13,096 nt of DNA from WLMZ01 sp043747765 (GTDB lineage Bacteria; Actinomycetota; Acidimicrobiia; Acidimicrobiales; Ilumatobacteraceae): assembly GCA_043747765.1 (NCBI GenBank), contig JAYTOM010000373.1, forward strand, positions 1 through 13,096, written 5' to 3'. A program made the position numbers and the translations under genes. The notes below the pieces were generated by a model, which was not told the origin of the DNA, made no database searches, and was given only the letters and a program-made list of their open reading frames with translations. Below are positions 6,048 to 13,096 of this stretch, in pieces; within the stretch, counting starts at the first letter, position 1, and each line of letters opens with the position of its first letter.

Positions 6048-7547
6048 CTACTGGGCGGCGCGCTTGGCCTGCAGAAGCGCAGTGACGAGCTTGCCGTCGG
6101 CTTTGCCCTGGCTGGCCTTCATCGCCGCGCCGACGAGCGCACCCATTGCCTTGTCCTCGCCTCCGACGTACTTCGCCCATGCTTGGGTATTGGCGGCAAT
6201 GATCGCATCGACCATCGACTCCAGAGCACTGGCGTCCATCGCTTCGAAGCCCTTCGCGGCGGCGATCGCGGCTGCATCGCCGCCACCGTTGGCGACGATT
6301 TCGGCGAGGATCGTCTTGGCCTGTGTGGCCGTGACGGCACCGCTCGTCTCCATCTTCGTCAGCGCGGCCAGATCAACCGCAGGTACGGACACCGAATCGT
6401 CGGCGAACGCCTCCTTGACGTAGATCAACGCCCGAGCGGCATCGCCGCCGGCAGACGCGACGTCGAGCACGTAGTCGTCCTGCGCGCGTTCGACCACGAC
6501 CATCACGGCCTCGCCGTCGGCCGGCGCGCCCGTCGACTCTGCGAGACGGGCACGTCGCGCGAACGGCAGCATCGGCATCGCATCGAGGATCGCCTTGATC
6601 CAGTCGGCCGACGGCACCAGGGGCACCAGATCGGGCTCGAGGAAGTAGCGGTAGTCATCGGCGTCTTCTTTGACGCGCAACGTGTGAGTGCGGCTGTCGT
6701 TCTCGTCCCAGTGACGGGTTTCCTGACGAACAGTCTCGCCGTTCTCGATCATGTCGATCTGGCGGCGAGCTTCGTAGTCGATCGCTCGGCCGAGCGACCG
6801 GATGCTGTTCACGTTCTTGATCTCGCAACGGGTCCCGTACGGCTCACCAGGCTTGTGCACGCTGACGTTGGCGTCACAGCGCATGCTGCCCTCTTCCATC
6901 TTCGCGTCGCTGGCTTGTACGGCCAGGAGGATCCCGCGCAGTTCGCTGATGTACTGGCGAGCTTCCTCGGACGTGCGAATGTCCGGCCGACTGACGATCT
7001 CGACCAGGGGCACTCCCGCGCGGTTGAAGTCGATCAGCGAATACGTGCTGCCGTGGATGCGGCCACCGGCGCCACCGAAGTGGGTGCTCTTTCCGGTGTC
7101 TTCTTCGAGGTGGGCCCGTTCGACGCCGATCTGCTTGCCGCCGGGCAGTTCGAGGTAGCCGTCGACGTTCAGCGGCTGGTCGTACTGGGTGATCTGATAC
7201 GCCTTGGGCATGTCTGGATAGAAGTAGTTCTTGCGGTGGAACACGCACGGCTGGATGGTGCAGTTCAGTGCCGTTCCGATGCGCATCGCGAGTTCGACGG
7301 CGTGACGGTTGAGCACCGGCAGGGCACCGGGCAGACCGAGCGTGACCGGGTCGATGTTGGTGTTCGGCTCGTCACCGAAATGGTTGGCGCTCCCGCTGAA
7401 CAACTTCGTCGCAGTGGCCAGTTCGACGTGCGTTTCCAGACCGACGACGAGTTCGTAGCCGTCGATCAGGATCTCGTCGCCGGTCTTCGGGCCCGCGGTG
7501 TACACGTTGCCTGGGGTCGGGTTCGTCGTGCTTGGCGCGTTGCTCAT
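6048..7547 (-). CDS. gatB: Aspartyl/glutamyl-tRNA(Asn/Gln) amidotransferase subunit B
   Basis: A 499-residue GatB, the subunit that binds misacylated Glu-tRNA(Gln) or Asp-tRNA(Asn), activates the side chain with ATP and receives ammonia from GatA. Diagnostic stretches are VVGLETHVELATATKLFSGS (34-53), FHRKNYFYPDMPKAYQITQY (103-122), AHLEEDTGK (145-153), SLIDFNRAGVPLVEIVSRPD (170-189) and EEGSMRCDANVS (218-229). The last 150 or so residues form the alanine-rich helical and YqeY-like tail that contacts tRNA. Length is normal, with about 30 residues before the conserved core. The ATG at 7547 overlaps the gatA stop (ATGA), and AGAGGAG (7554-7560) lies 6 bases upstream, a good ribosome binding site. 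It is last in the gatCAB run and ends at the 5964-6044 palindrome. Confidence 0.98.
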   Translation of the reverse strand: MSNAPSTTNPTPGNVYTAGPKTGDEILIDGYELVVGLETHVELATATKLFSGSANHFGDEPNTNIDPVTLGLPGALPVLNRHAVELAMRIGTALNCTIQPCVFHRKNYFYPDMPKAYQITQYDQPLNVDGYLELPGGKQIGVERAHLEEDTGKSTHFGGAGGRIHGSTYSLIDFNRAGVPLVEIVSRPDIRTSEEARQYISELRGILLAVQASDAKMEEGSMRCDANVSVHKPGEPYGTRCEIKNVNSIRSLGRAIDYEARRQIDMIENGETVRQETRHWDENDSRTHTLRVKEDADDYRYFLEPDLVPLVPSADWIKAILDAMPMLPFARRARLAESTGAPADGEAVMVVVERAQDDYVLDVASAGGDAARALIYVKEAFADDSVSVPAVDLAALTKMETSGAVTATQAKTILAEIVANGGGDAAAIAAAKGFEAMDASALESMVDAIIAANTQAWAKYVGGEDKAMGALVGAAMKASQGKADGKLVTALLQAKRAAQ

Positions 7548-8983
7548 GACAGGCTCCTCTCGAGGGCCGCTGCGGCACGGAACATGGTTGGTTCACCGAG
7601 CGTCCCAGCCAGGATCTGGACGCCGACCGGCAGGCCGTCCTGACCGGTGCCGAACGGAACGCTCATGCCCGGGTGCCCGGCGAGGTTGGTCGGGATCGTG
7701 TAGACGTCGCACAGGTACATCGCAAGTGGATTGTCGGTCTTCGAGCCGAACGGGAAGGCAACCGTCGGAGCGGTCGGCGTCAGGAGAACATCGGCCTTGG
7801 TGTAGGCGCGGTCGAAGTCGTCGGCGATCAATCGGCGGACCTTCAGTGCCTTGCCGTAGTAGGCGTCGTAGTAGCCGGCGCTGAGTGCGTAGGTGCCGAG
7901 CATGATCCGCCGCTGCACTTCTTCGCCGAAGCCCGCAACGCGAGTGGCTCCGTACATCGTGTCGGTGTCGGCGGCATCCACGCGCAGTCCATACCGAACG
8001 CCGTCGTACCGGGCCAGGTTGCTGCTGGCCTCTGAGGGGGCGATCAGGTAATAGGCGGTCAGGCCGTATCCGAAGGCAGGGACCTGGACATCGACGATGG
8101 TCGCACCGGCTTCGCGGAGGGCATCGAACGCAGCTTCGAGCCGCTCCTCGACATCTGGATCGGCGCCACCCGGCAGGTCCGTGATCCGTCCGACGCGGAG
8201 CCCCTCGACGCCATGTGAGATGGCTTCGACCAGCGATGGCTGCGGGGTGGGGATCGACGTGGAGTCCATCGGGTCGTGTCCGGCGATGACATCGAGCAGC
8301 AGCGCGGAATCCTCCACGGTGTTCGTGAACGGTCCGATCTGGTCGAGCGAGCTGGCGAACGCCACCAGCCCGTAGCGGCTGACATACCCATAGGTGGGCT
8401 TGACGCCGACGACGCCGCACAACGCTGCCGGCTGACGAATGGAACCGCCGGTGTCGCTGCCGAGGCTGACACTGGAGAATCCGGCTGCGACAGCGGCTGC
8501 ACTGCCGCCACTGGACCCGCCGGGGACCCGGGTGAGATCGCGCGGATTGCGGGTCGGCCCGAACGCACTGTTCTCGGTGCTCGAGCCCATCGCGAATTCG
8601 TCGAGGTTCGTCTTGCCGACGCTGACAGCGCCGGCTGCCATCAACCGATCGACGACCGTCGCGTTGTAGGGCGGCTTCCAGCCCGCGAGGATCTTCGACG
8701 AACAAGTGGTCGGGATGCCCCGCGTGCACATGTTGTCCTTGATCGCCACCGGAACGCCGGCAAGTGGACCGGGGTCGTTGCCAGCGGCAACCGATGCGTC
8801 GATTGCCGCGGCCGCGACTCGTGCCTCGTCGACCAGGACCAGGTTGAAGGCATGGACGTCGCCCTCGCTGGCGGTGATCCGGGCCAGGTGCTGTTCCAGC
8901 ACGTCAACGGCTTTGAGCGAGCCGGAGCGCACCCCGGCTGCGATCTCGACGGCTGTGGGCCCGGTGAACGCGGCGTCGCTCAT
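7544..8983 (-). CDS. gatA: Aspartyl/glutamyl-tRNA(Asn/Gln) amidotransferase subunit A
   Basis: A 479-residue amidase-signature glutaminase that releases ammonia from glutamine for GatB. The Ser-cisSer-Lys triad is present: Lys82 in GVPVAIKDN, Ser157 in PGGSSGGSAAA and nucleophile Ser181 in SDTGGSIRQPAA. The spacing (75 and 24 residues) equals that of S. aureus GatA (Lys79, Ser154, Ser178). KTNLDEFAMGSSTENSAFGP (124-143) and VGVKPTYGYVSRYGLVAFAS (191-210) are also GatA-typical, which separates it from general amidases. It shares ATGA overlaps with gatC (8980-8983) and gatB (7544-7547), giving equimolar coupled translation of the three subunits. Length is normal. Confidence 0.98.
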   Translation of the reverse strand: MSDAAFTGPTAVEIAAGVRSGSLKAVDVLEQHLARITASEGDVHAFNLVLVDEARVAAAAIDASVAAGNDPGPLAGVPVAIKDNMCTRGIPTTCSSKILAGWKPPYNATVVDRLMAAGAVSVGKTNLDEFAMGSSTENSAFGPTRNPRDLTRVPGGSSGGSAAAVAAGFSSVSLGSDTGGSIRQPAALCGVVGVKPTYGYVSRYGLVAFASSLDQIGPFTNTVEDSALLLDVIAGHDPMDSTSIPTPQPSLVEAISHGVEGLRVGRITDLPGGADPDVEERLEAAFDALREAGATIVDVQVPAFGYGLTAYYLIAPSEASSNLARYDGVRYGLRVDAADTDTMYGATRVAGFGEEVQRRIMLGTYALSAGYYDAYYGKALKVRRLIADDFDRAYTKADVLLTPTAPTVAFPFGSKTDNPLAMYLCDVYTIPTNLAGHPGMSVPFGTGQDGLPVGVQILAGTLGEPTMFRAAAALERSLS

Positions 8984-9282
8984 CCGTCCAACCCGAGAAT
9001 CGGGGGAACGCGGAACCGTCCGTCTTCGGCGCTGGGCGCGGCCGCGAGCACTTCGTCGCGATCCAGCCCGACGACGACGACGTCTTCGCGGAACACGTTC
9101 TGCAACGGGTACGGCTGCGCCATCGGCTGCACGTCGGCGAGATCGAGCGCGTCGATATCGGCAAAATGCTCGAGCATCCCCGACAGCTGCGCTGTGGTGC
9201 GTTCGATGGCTTCTGGGGCGAGGTCGAGGCGGGCCAATTTGGCTACCTTGGCGACATCGGCGGCGGTGATCCGTACAGACAC
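8980..9282 (-). CDS. gatC: Aspartyl/glutamyl-tRNA(Asn/Gln) amidotransferase subunit C
   Basis: A small scaffold subunit (100 residues from the start chosen here) that wraps around the GatA-GatB interface. The sequence has the family's ITAADVAKVAKLARLDLAPE N-terminal helix, the MLEHFADIDALDLADVQPM middle and the DGRFRVPPIL C-terminal tail. I chose the GTG at 9280-9282 (MSVRITAADV) because a TAGCAT box ends 7 bases before it and most GatC proteins start this close to the ITxxDV helix. The GTG two codons upstream (9286-9288) adds only Met-Gly and has no Shine-Dalgarno sequence either. The stop overlaps the gatA start. It lies about 30 bases after the galactosidase gene on the same strand, so it may be served by both read-through and its own promoter. 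Confidence 0.95.
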   Translation of the reverse strand: MSVRITAADVAKVAKLARLDLAPEAIERTTAQLSGMLEHFADIDALDLADVQPMAQPYPLQNVFREDVVVVGLDRDEVLAAAPSAEDGRFRVPPILGLDG

Positions 9283-9289
9283 ACCCACG

Positions 9290-9295
9290 ATGCTA
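9290..9295 (-). promoter_or_regulatory. Candidate -10 box for gatCAB (leaderless start)
   Basis: On the minus strand TAGCAT matches the actinobacterial TANNNT -10 form and ends 7 bases before the GTG at 9280-9282. Transcription could thus start on the gatC start codon. There is no recognisable ribosome binding site in the short gap before gatC, and no clear -35. If real, this gives gatCAB a promoter separate from the upstream galactosidase gene. Confidence 0.4.
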
Positions 9296-9309
9296 GAGGG
9301 GCGCGGCCG

Positions 9310-11469
9310 CTACCCCATGAGGAGTATCAGCAGAGCCGACTCAGGATTCATCACGGGCAACTGCAGTCCGAGCACGGCAAGCTCGCGACCGGTCATCTCC
9401 GCTCCGACGCGCAGCCACTGCGGAGAGCTGCGCGAGGGCCCTCGTTCTGCCCCGCCTCCGGGGAGCCCGATTCGCTCGATTCGGTATCGCTTGGCCGGAT
9501 CGAGGCCCGGCATCCGCAGCGGGGCGGGCACCAGCGATTCCGCAGTCACCAGCTGGGCAAAGGAGATCAACGCCTCCGACCGGTCGGCTGAATACACACC
9601 ATGCGCGGCCGAGGATGGATCGGTGTCGAATCGCACGCTGTCGCCGCCGTGCAGCAGGGAACGGAATCGCTTGTGGATCGCAATCACCTCGGCCAATTGC
9701 GCCCGCTCGACGTCATTCAACTCCAGCAGGTTCCACTCCACACCGAGATGCCCGAACATCGCCGTTGCGGCGCGGAACGGTAGGGATTGCCGTCGACCGG
9801 TCGTATGGCTACGCGGCGGGCCGATGTGCGCGCCCATCACCTCTGGCGGGATGAACATCGATGCGCCGCGCTGGATCGTCTGCCGCTCGAGCGCATCGTT
9901 GCTGTCGCTGGTCCACACCCGTTCGGTGCGGTGCAAGATCTCGTGGTCGATCCGGCCACCTCCGGATGCACAACTCTCGAACTCGACCAATGGATGTGCG
10001 ACGCGTAGCTCGTCGAGCAACCTGTAGAGGGCCAGCGTCTGCTGATGTGTCCCGGCCGCGCCGTTGACAGCACTGCCGTGCACATGATTGCGGTTCATGT
10101 CCCACTTGACGAAGGCGATGTCGTGGTCCGCCAGCAGCGCATCGAGTGATGTGAACACATGGTTGAACGCGTCGGGGATGGCAAGGTCGAGGACGAGTTG
10201 GTTCCGGCCGAGAATCTGCTCCACACCCGTCGGTGCCAACGCCCATTCCGGATGCGCTCTGTACAGATCGCTGTCCGGATTGACCATCTCCGGTTCGATC
10301 CAGATCCCGAACTGCATGCCGAGTGAGCGAACGTGGTCGACCAGTGGCGTCAGACCGAGGGGGTACACGTCGGTCGAGACATGCCAGTCGCCGAGCCCGC
10401 TGGTGTCATCACGGCGGGAGCCGAACCAGCCGTCGTCCAGTACGAACCGTTCGATGCCGACTGCAGCAGCGGCGTCGGCGAGCTCGCTCAATCGTTCTGT
10501 GTCGTGGTCGAAGTACACAGCCTCCCACGTGTTCAGCAGTACGGGACGTGGCGTGTCGATCAGGTGCCCGGACCGAACCGATCGATGGAAACCCCATGAC
10601 GACTCCGTCAAACCGGCGGCCGAGTACGAACCGATCAACTGCGGCGTCGTGTAGGTGTCGCCTGGGAGCAACGACATCTCGCCCGGGTGGAACAGCTCGC
10701 CGAGTTGCACATATCGGCGCCCGTCGGACATCACTTCGGCGAACAGAGAGTGATTACCGCTCCAGGCAAGGTGCAGGCCCCAGACCTCGCCCGACCATTC
10801 GCCGAAGCCAGGGGTGCCGACGAAGAACAGGGGGACGTGGTCGTGCGATGTGCGTCCGGCGCGGTTCTCGGAGACGATTGCACCGTGATCGAACGCGGAC
10901 CGGTACGCATGCATCTCGCGTGTCCATCGCCCGGAAAACCGCAACAACTCGCTGGCATGGGACGGCAGCGGGAGGGTCGCATCCAGTCGGTCGAAGAGGT
11001 AGCGCTCGCTCGGGTGATCGTTGACGAGGGAGATCTGAACTGTCAGTACTTCGCCGACGTCGATGTTCGTCACGATCCGCAGTGACGTGACCGGATCGAC
11101 CGCCGTTGCCGTCAGCCGGTTGCCGTGCAGTTCGTGGGAGTCGTACGTGAACCGGCAGGCCCAGTCCCGACCCCCGCGCCGATGTCCGGCCAGACCTGGA
11201 CGGCCGGGAAACCCAGCGGCGTGCTCCGGGACGAGTGACAGCGGTGCCTCGACGTCCAGCATCCCAGCAGGAATCGGACGCGTCGTGAGAGCACGAGCCG
11301 TCGCGGCATCGGACATCGAGCCGTGGTGGTGATCGAGCGGGGCGCCCCAGTGGATGACCGTCGGGACGCCGGTCGCCAGATCGACGAGCACACTGCAGCG
11401 AGCTCCCACGAGATGGATCAAGGTTGCAGGGTCCACCGAGGCACGGTACACGGCGGTGCCTTGCGGCAT
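9310..11469 (-). CDS. Alpha-galactosidase, glycoside hydrolase family 36
   Basis: A 719-residue GH36 enzyme that removes terminal alpha-1,6-linked galactose (melibiose, raffinose-type sugars) by a retaining mechanism. It has the normal three-part layout: N-terminal beta-supersandwich, central (beta/alpha)8 barrel starting near LNTWEAVYFDHD, and C-terminal beta domain. Family marks are VLDDGWFGSRRDD, IWIEPEMVNPDSDLY, FVKWDMNRN with nucleophile Asp457, ESCASGGGRIDHEIL, and WTSDSNDALERQTIQRG with acid/base Asp522. The 65-residue spacing between the two Asp residues fits long GH36 enzymes. No signal peptide is visible, so it is probably cytoplasmic and would need an importer not encoded here. The ATG at 11469 follows GGAG by only 3 bases. 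It sits 29 bases after the crotonase gene and just before gatC, without any sugar transporter or regulator nearby. Confidence 0.94.
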   Translation of the reverse strand: MPQGTAVYRASVDPATLIHLVGARCSVLVDLATGVPTVIHWGAPLDHHHGSMSDAATARALTTRPIPAGMLDVEAPLSLVPEHAAGFPGRPGLAGHRRGGRDWACRFTYDSHELHGNRLTATAVDPVTSLRIVTNIDVGEVLTVQISLVNDHPSERYLFDRLDATLPLPSHASELLRFSGRWTREMHAYRSAFDHGAIVSENRAGRTSHDHVPLFFVGTPGFGEWSGEVWGLHLAWSGNHSLFAEVMSDGRRYVQLGELFHPGEMSLLPGDTYTTPQLIGSYSAAGLTESSWGFHRSVRSGHLIDTPRPVLLNTWEAVYFDHDTERLSELADAAAAVGIERFVLDDGWFGSRRDDTSGLGDWHVSTDVYPLGLTPLVDHVRSLGMQFGIWIEPEMVNPDSDLYRAHPEWALAPTGVEQILGRNQLVLDLAIPDAFNHVFTSLDALLADHDIAFVKWDMNRNHVHGSAVNGAAGTHQQTLALYRLLDELRVAHPLVEFESCASGGGRIDHEILHRTERVWTSDSNDALERQTIQRGASMFIPPEVMGAHIGPPRSHTTGRRQSLPFRAATAMFGHLGVEWNLLELNDVERAQLAEVIAIHKRFRSLLHGGDSVRFDTDPSSAAHGVYSADRSEALISFAQLVTAESLVPAPLRMPGLDPAKRYRIERIGLPGGGAERGPSRSSPQWLRVGAEMTGRELAVLGLQLPVMNPESALLILLMG

Positions 11470-11498
11470 GGTCTCCGGTTGCGGGTGATCGACGTCGG

Positions 11499-12296
11499 TC
11501 AGTCGGCAGAATAGGGCGCGAACGCGGGTGGGCGACGGTCGAGGAAGCTCTGTACGCCCTCCTGGAAATCATCGCGGACGATCGACGCGTTCATCAACTC
11601 GATCGCGCTGGAGGTTGCCTCGTCGAGCGGTCGAACCGAGTCGCGCAGGACCTGTTGCTTGATGATGGACCAGCTCGTCGGGCAGGCGTTGACAGCCACA
11701 TCGGCGGCGTAGGCGAGCACGTGAGGAAGCAGATCATCGGGCTCGAGGGCTGCATTCACGAGGCCCATCGATGCCGCCTCTGATCCGGTGATGACGCGCG
11801 CCGACAGCAGCAGATCCATCGCCCGAGCGGTGCCGATCAGGCGGGGGAGTGTCCACGAACACCCGTATTCGGCAATCAGGCCGCGACGGGCAAACGACGT
11901 GGTGAACTTGGCGGTGTTCGCTGTGAAACGGAGATCGCAGAACAATGACAGCGAGAACCCGATCCCGGCGACAGCGCCGTTGATCGCAGCGATGATCGGC
12001 TTGGGTGACGTCGCCAGTTCGTCGAGTCGGCGGACGCCCGTCGCTGGTCCTGCGCCGTTGGCTGGATTGTCGCGGATCGCGTTGAGCGCTGTCATCGACG
12101 CTCCGGCGCAGAACCCCTTCCCGGAACCGGTGATGACGATGACGCGCACCGTTTGATCGCCAATTGCCGCATCGAATGCGGAGAAGAACTCGACCGACAT
12201 CTCGGCGTCCCAGGCATTCAGCTGATCGGGACGATTGAGAGTGATCAGTGCGGTTCCGGGATCACGGATCTCGGACAGGACGAGCGGCTCGGTCAT
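11499..12296 (-). CDS. Enoyl-CoA hydratase/isomerase (crotonase) family protein
   Basis: A 265-residue crotonase-fold protein starting at the ATG that overlaps the lgt stop (ATGA). The frame is open upstream to 12893, but that is the lgt gene in another frame. The oxyanion-hole segments are clear: GKGFCAGASMTAL (59-71) and AINGAVAGIGFSLSLFCDLRF (104-124). The acid/base positions of classical enoyl-CoA hydratase are changed: rat Glu144 aligns with Phe135 and rat Glu164 with Asp161. Glu143, in GLIAEYGCSW, lies where PaaG-type and enoyl-CoA isomerases carry their single catalytic acid. This favours an isomerase or another acyl-CoA reaction over simple hydration; the alignment was done by eye. 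The C-terminal FxEGVQSFLDRRPPAF helix is typical. The real acyl-CoA substrate is unknown. Confidence 0.9.
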   Translation of the reverse strand: MTEPLVLSEIRDPGTALITLNRPDQLNAWDAEMSVEFFSAFDAAIGDQTVRVIVITGSGKGFCAGASMTALNAIRDNPANGAGPATGVRRLDELATSPKPIIAAINGAVAGIGFSLSLFCDLRFTANTAKFTTSFARRGLIAEYGCSWTLPRLIGTARAMDLLLSARVITGSEAASMGLVNAALEPDDLLPHVLAYAADVAVNACPTSWSIIKQQVLRDSVRPLDEATSSAIELMNASIVRDDFQEGVQSFLDRRPPAFAPYSAD

Positions 12297-13096
12297 CCTT
12301 CCGAAGGTAATGCGTGTTCGACCCCTTCGACCCGTTCGACCGGCTGCTGGGGCGGGTGTGGTTCGATGTCGACGTCGGGGGGCTCGACGTCGGCATCGTC
12401 GTCGACGCCGGGGGGCTCGACGTCGGCATCGTCGTCGACGCCCTCGTCGCCCGCCTCCTCGTCCGTCGCCGTGTCGTCCGATCCGTCGTGCGTTGTCACG
12501 GCCGGACCGGCTTCGGGCGATGTCGGCTGGTCCATGACAGCCGCTGCATCCGTACCGAGGTTGCGCATGATCAGCAGGTAGGCGGCGGCGAGGATGACAG
12601 CGGCGAGCGCGACCCACTGGTTCCAGCGCAGGCCGCCGACGTGGTGGGCGGTGTCGATCCGCAGACCCTCGACGAAGAACCGGATCACGCCGTAGCCGAG
12701 CACGTACATCGCGATCAACCGACCGGGGCGGACCGTGAACCGCCGATCGATCCACAGCAGCACGGCGACCAGCACGAGGTTGCTCAGCGATTCGTACAGG
12801 AATGTCGGCTGAAAAACGGTGTGTGCGTACTCGGCCGTTGCGTACTTCTCGGCTGGTCCGGTGCGGTGGGCGAAATCGATCTCCAAACCCCACGGCAGCT
12901 TGGTCGGTCCGCCGTATAGTTCCTGGTTCCAGTAGTTGCCCCAGCGGCCGACGGCCTGGGCCAGCGCCAGCGCGGGTGCTGCGCAGTTGAGAGCCATCCC
13001 GACGGGAATTCCCTTGCGCTTGATCATGTACGCGCCGACCGAAATGCCACCGATCAGACCGCCGGGGATCCCGAGGCCGCCCTTCCAGATCTGGGG
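12293..13096 (-). CDS. lgt: Prolipoprotein diacylglyceryl transferase with acidic C-terminal tail (5' end outside window)
   Basis: Lgt is the membrane enzyme that moves a diacylglyceryl group from phosphatidylglycerol to the lipobox cysteine of prolipoproteins. The coding frame stays open through the window edge (it reads PQIWKGGLGIPGGLIGG there), so the start is not seen; the ATG at 13027 is internal. The Lgt signature GRWGNYWNQELYGG is intact, including the Arg, Asn and Glu known to be essential. FQPTFLYES and YGVIRFFVEGLRID (the R...E pair) follow. At least three or four hydrophobic membrane segments are visible, the last being WNQWVALAAVILAAAYLLIM. After it comes a tail of about 75 residues, rich in Asp/Glu/Pro and containing an 11-residue repeat, which is not part of the catalytic fold. 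The position of E. coli His103 reads Pro here. The stop overlaps the crotonase start. Confidence 0.96.
   Translation of the reverse strand, partial: PQIWKGGLGIPGGLIGGISVGAYMIKRKGIPVGMALNCAAPALALAQAVGRWGNYWNQELYGGPTKLPWGLEIDFAHRTGPAEKYATAEYAHTVFQPTFLYESLSNLVLVAVLLWIDRRFTVRPGRLIAMYVLGYGVIRFFVEGLRIDTAHHVGGLRWNQWVALAAVILAAAYLLIMRNLGTDAAAVMDQPTSPEAGPAVTTHDGSDDTATDEEAGDEGVDDDADVEPPGVDDDADVEPPDVDIEPHPPQQPVERVEGVEHALPSEG
12376..12441 (-). repeat. 33-bp in-frame tandem repeat, two copies, in the lgt tail
   Basis: Bases 12376-12408 and 12409-12441 are near-identical 33-base units; on the plus strand each starts CGGGGGGCTCGACGTCGGCA. A partial third copy precedes them at about 12364-12376. Being a multiple of three, it encodes an 11-residue acidic repeat (VDDDADVEPPG/D type) at the cytoplasmic-or-external C-terminal end of Lgt. 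Slippage or unequal exchange here would change tail length without breaking the frame. Confidence 0.85.

Noticed and set aside
5991..7643. Long plus-strand open frame of 550 codons
   Set aside because: It lies opposite gatB, whose protein motifs are unmistakable; its translation resembles no family. GC-rich genes commonly leave long open frames on the other strand.
8276..10027. Long plus-strand open frame of 583 codons
   Set aside because: It runs antisense across gatA, gatC and the galactosidase gene, with Ser/Arg-rich low-information sequence and no recognisable domain.
12376..12441. CRISPR-like repeat
   Set aside because: The 33-base units are directly adjacent with no spacers, keep the lgt reading frame and encode an acidic peptide repeat.
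12297..12893. N-terminal extension of the crotonase frame
   Set aside because: This stretch codes for Lgt in another frame, and its translation is Arg-rich nonsense. The ATG overlapping the lgt stop gives a standard crotonase N-terminus.
12314..12919. Plus-strand frame of 201 codons rich in Val, Asp and Gly
   Set aside because: It is the antisense image of the lgt tail and its tandem repeat, not a gene.
1..13096. Defence island, prophage, transposon or secondary-metabolite cluster
   Set aside because: Every substantial gene has a clear housekeeping or catabolic family; no integrase, transposase, nuclease, toxin pair, carrier protein or tRNA was found.

Overview
This is a GC-rich, gene-dense stretch (coding share above 95 percent by eye) that looks like an actinobacterial chromosome. 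The signs are the GC-rich third codon positions, an Eis-type acetyltransferase, a GatCAB operon, TANNNT boxes placed 6-7 bases before start codons (the actinobacterial leaderless pattern), and many 4-base ATGA/GTGA gene overlaps. An Acidimicrobiia-like source is a guess; nothing in the window proves the genus.

Left part, plus strand (1-3051): the 3' end of a [2Fe-2S] small subunit, then a complete molybdopterin-binding large subunit of the xanthine dehydrogenase / aldehyde oxidase / CoxL superfamily, then a RidA-type protein. The three are linked by ATGA overlaps and look like one operon whose upstream part (perhaps the FAD subunit) lies outside the window. A convergent Eis-family GNAT acetyltransferase (3106-4308, minus) follows. 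A divergent pair then begins: an M20-family allantoate amidohydrolase / N-carbamoyl-amino-acid hydrolase (4360-5613, plus) coupled by GTGA to a small VOC metalloprotein (5610-5960). The molybdenum hydroxylase, RidA and ureido-hydrolase together suggest catabolism of a nitrogen heterocycle or ureide, but the substrate cannot be read from the sequence.

Right part, minus strand (13096 down to 6048): lgt (5' end off the window), a crotonase-fold protein, a GH36 alpha-galactosidase, then gatC, gatA and gatB. lgt/crotonase, gatC/gatA and gatA/gatB overlap by 4 bases; the other gaps are about 20-30 bases. GatCAB amidates Glu-tRNA(Gln) and/or Asp-tRNA(Asn), Lgt lipidates prolipoproteins, and the crotonase and galactosidase are metabolic passengers. 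A candidate internal promoter sits just before gatC.

The 87-base gap between the convergent VOC and gatB genes is almost filled by a striking imperfect palindrome whose arms each carry a doubled GGAGGCTTT motif. It is the least explained structure here. Otherwise the window is ordinary housekeeping and catabolic sequence. I see no phage, transposon, CRISPR, defence system or RNA gene, and no gene-free stretch over 100 bases.
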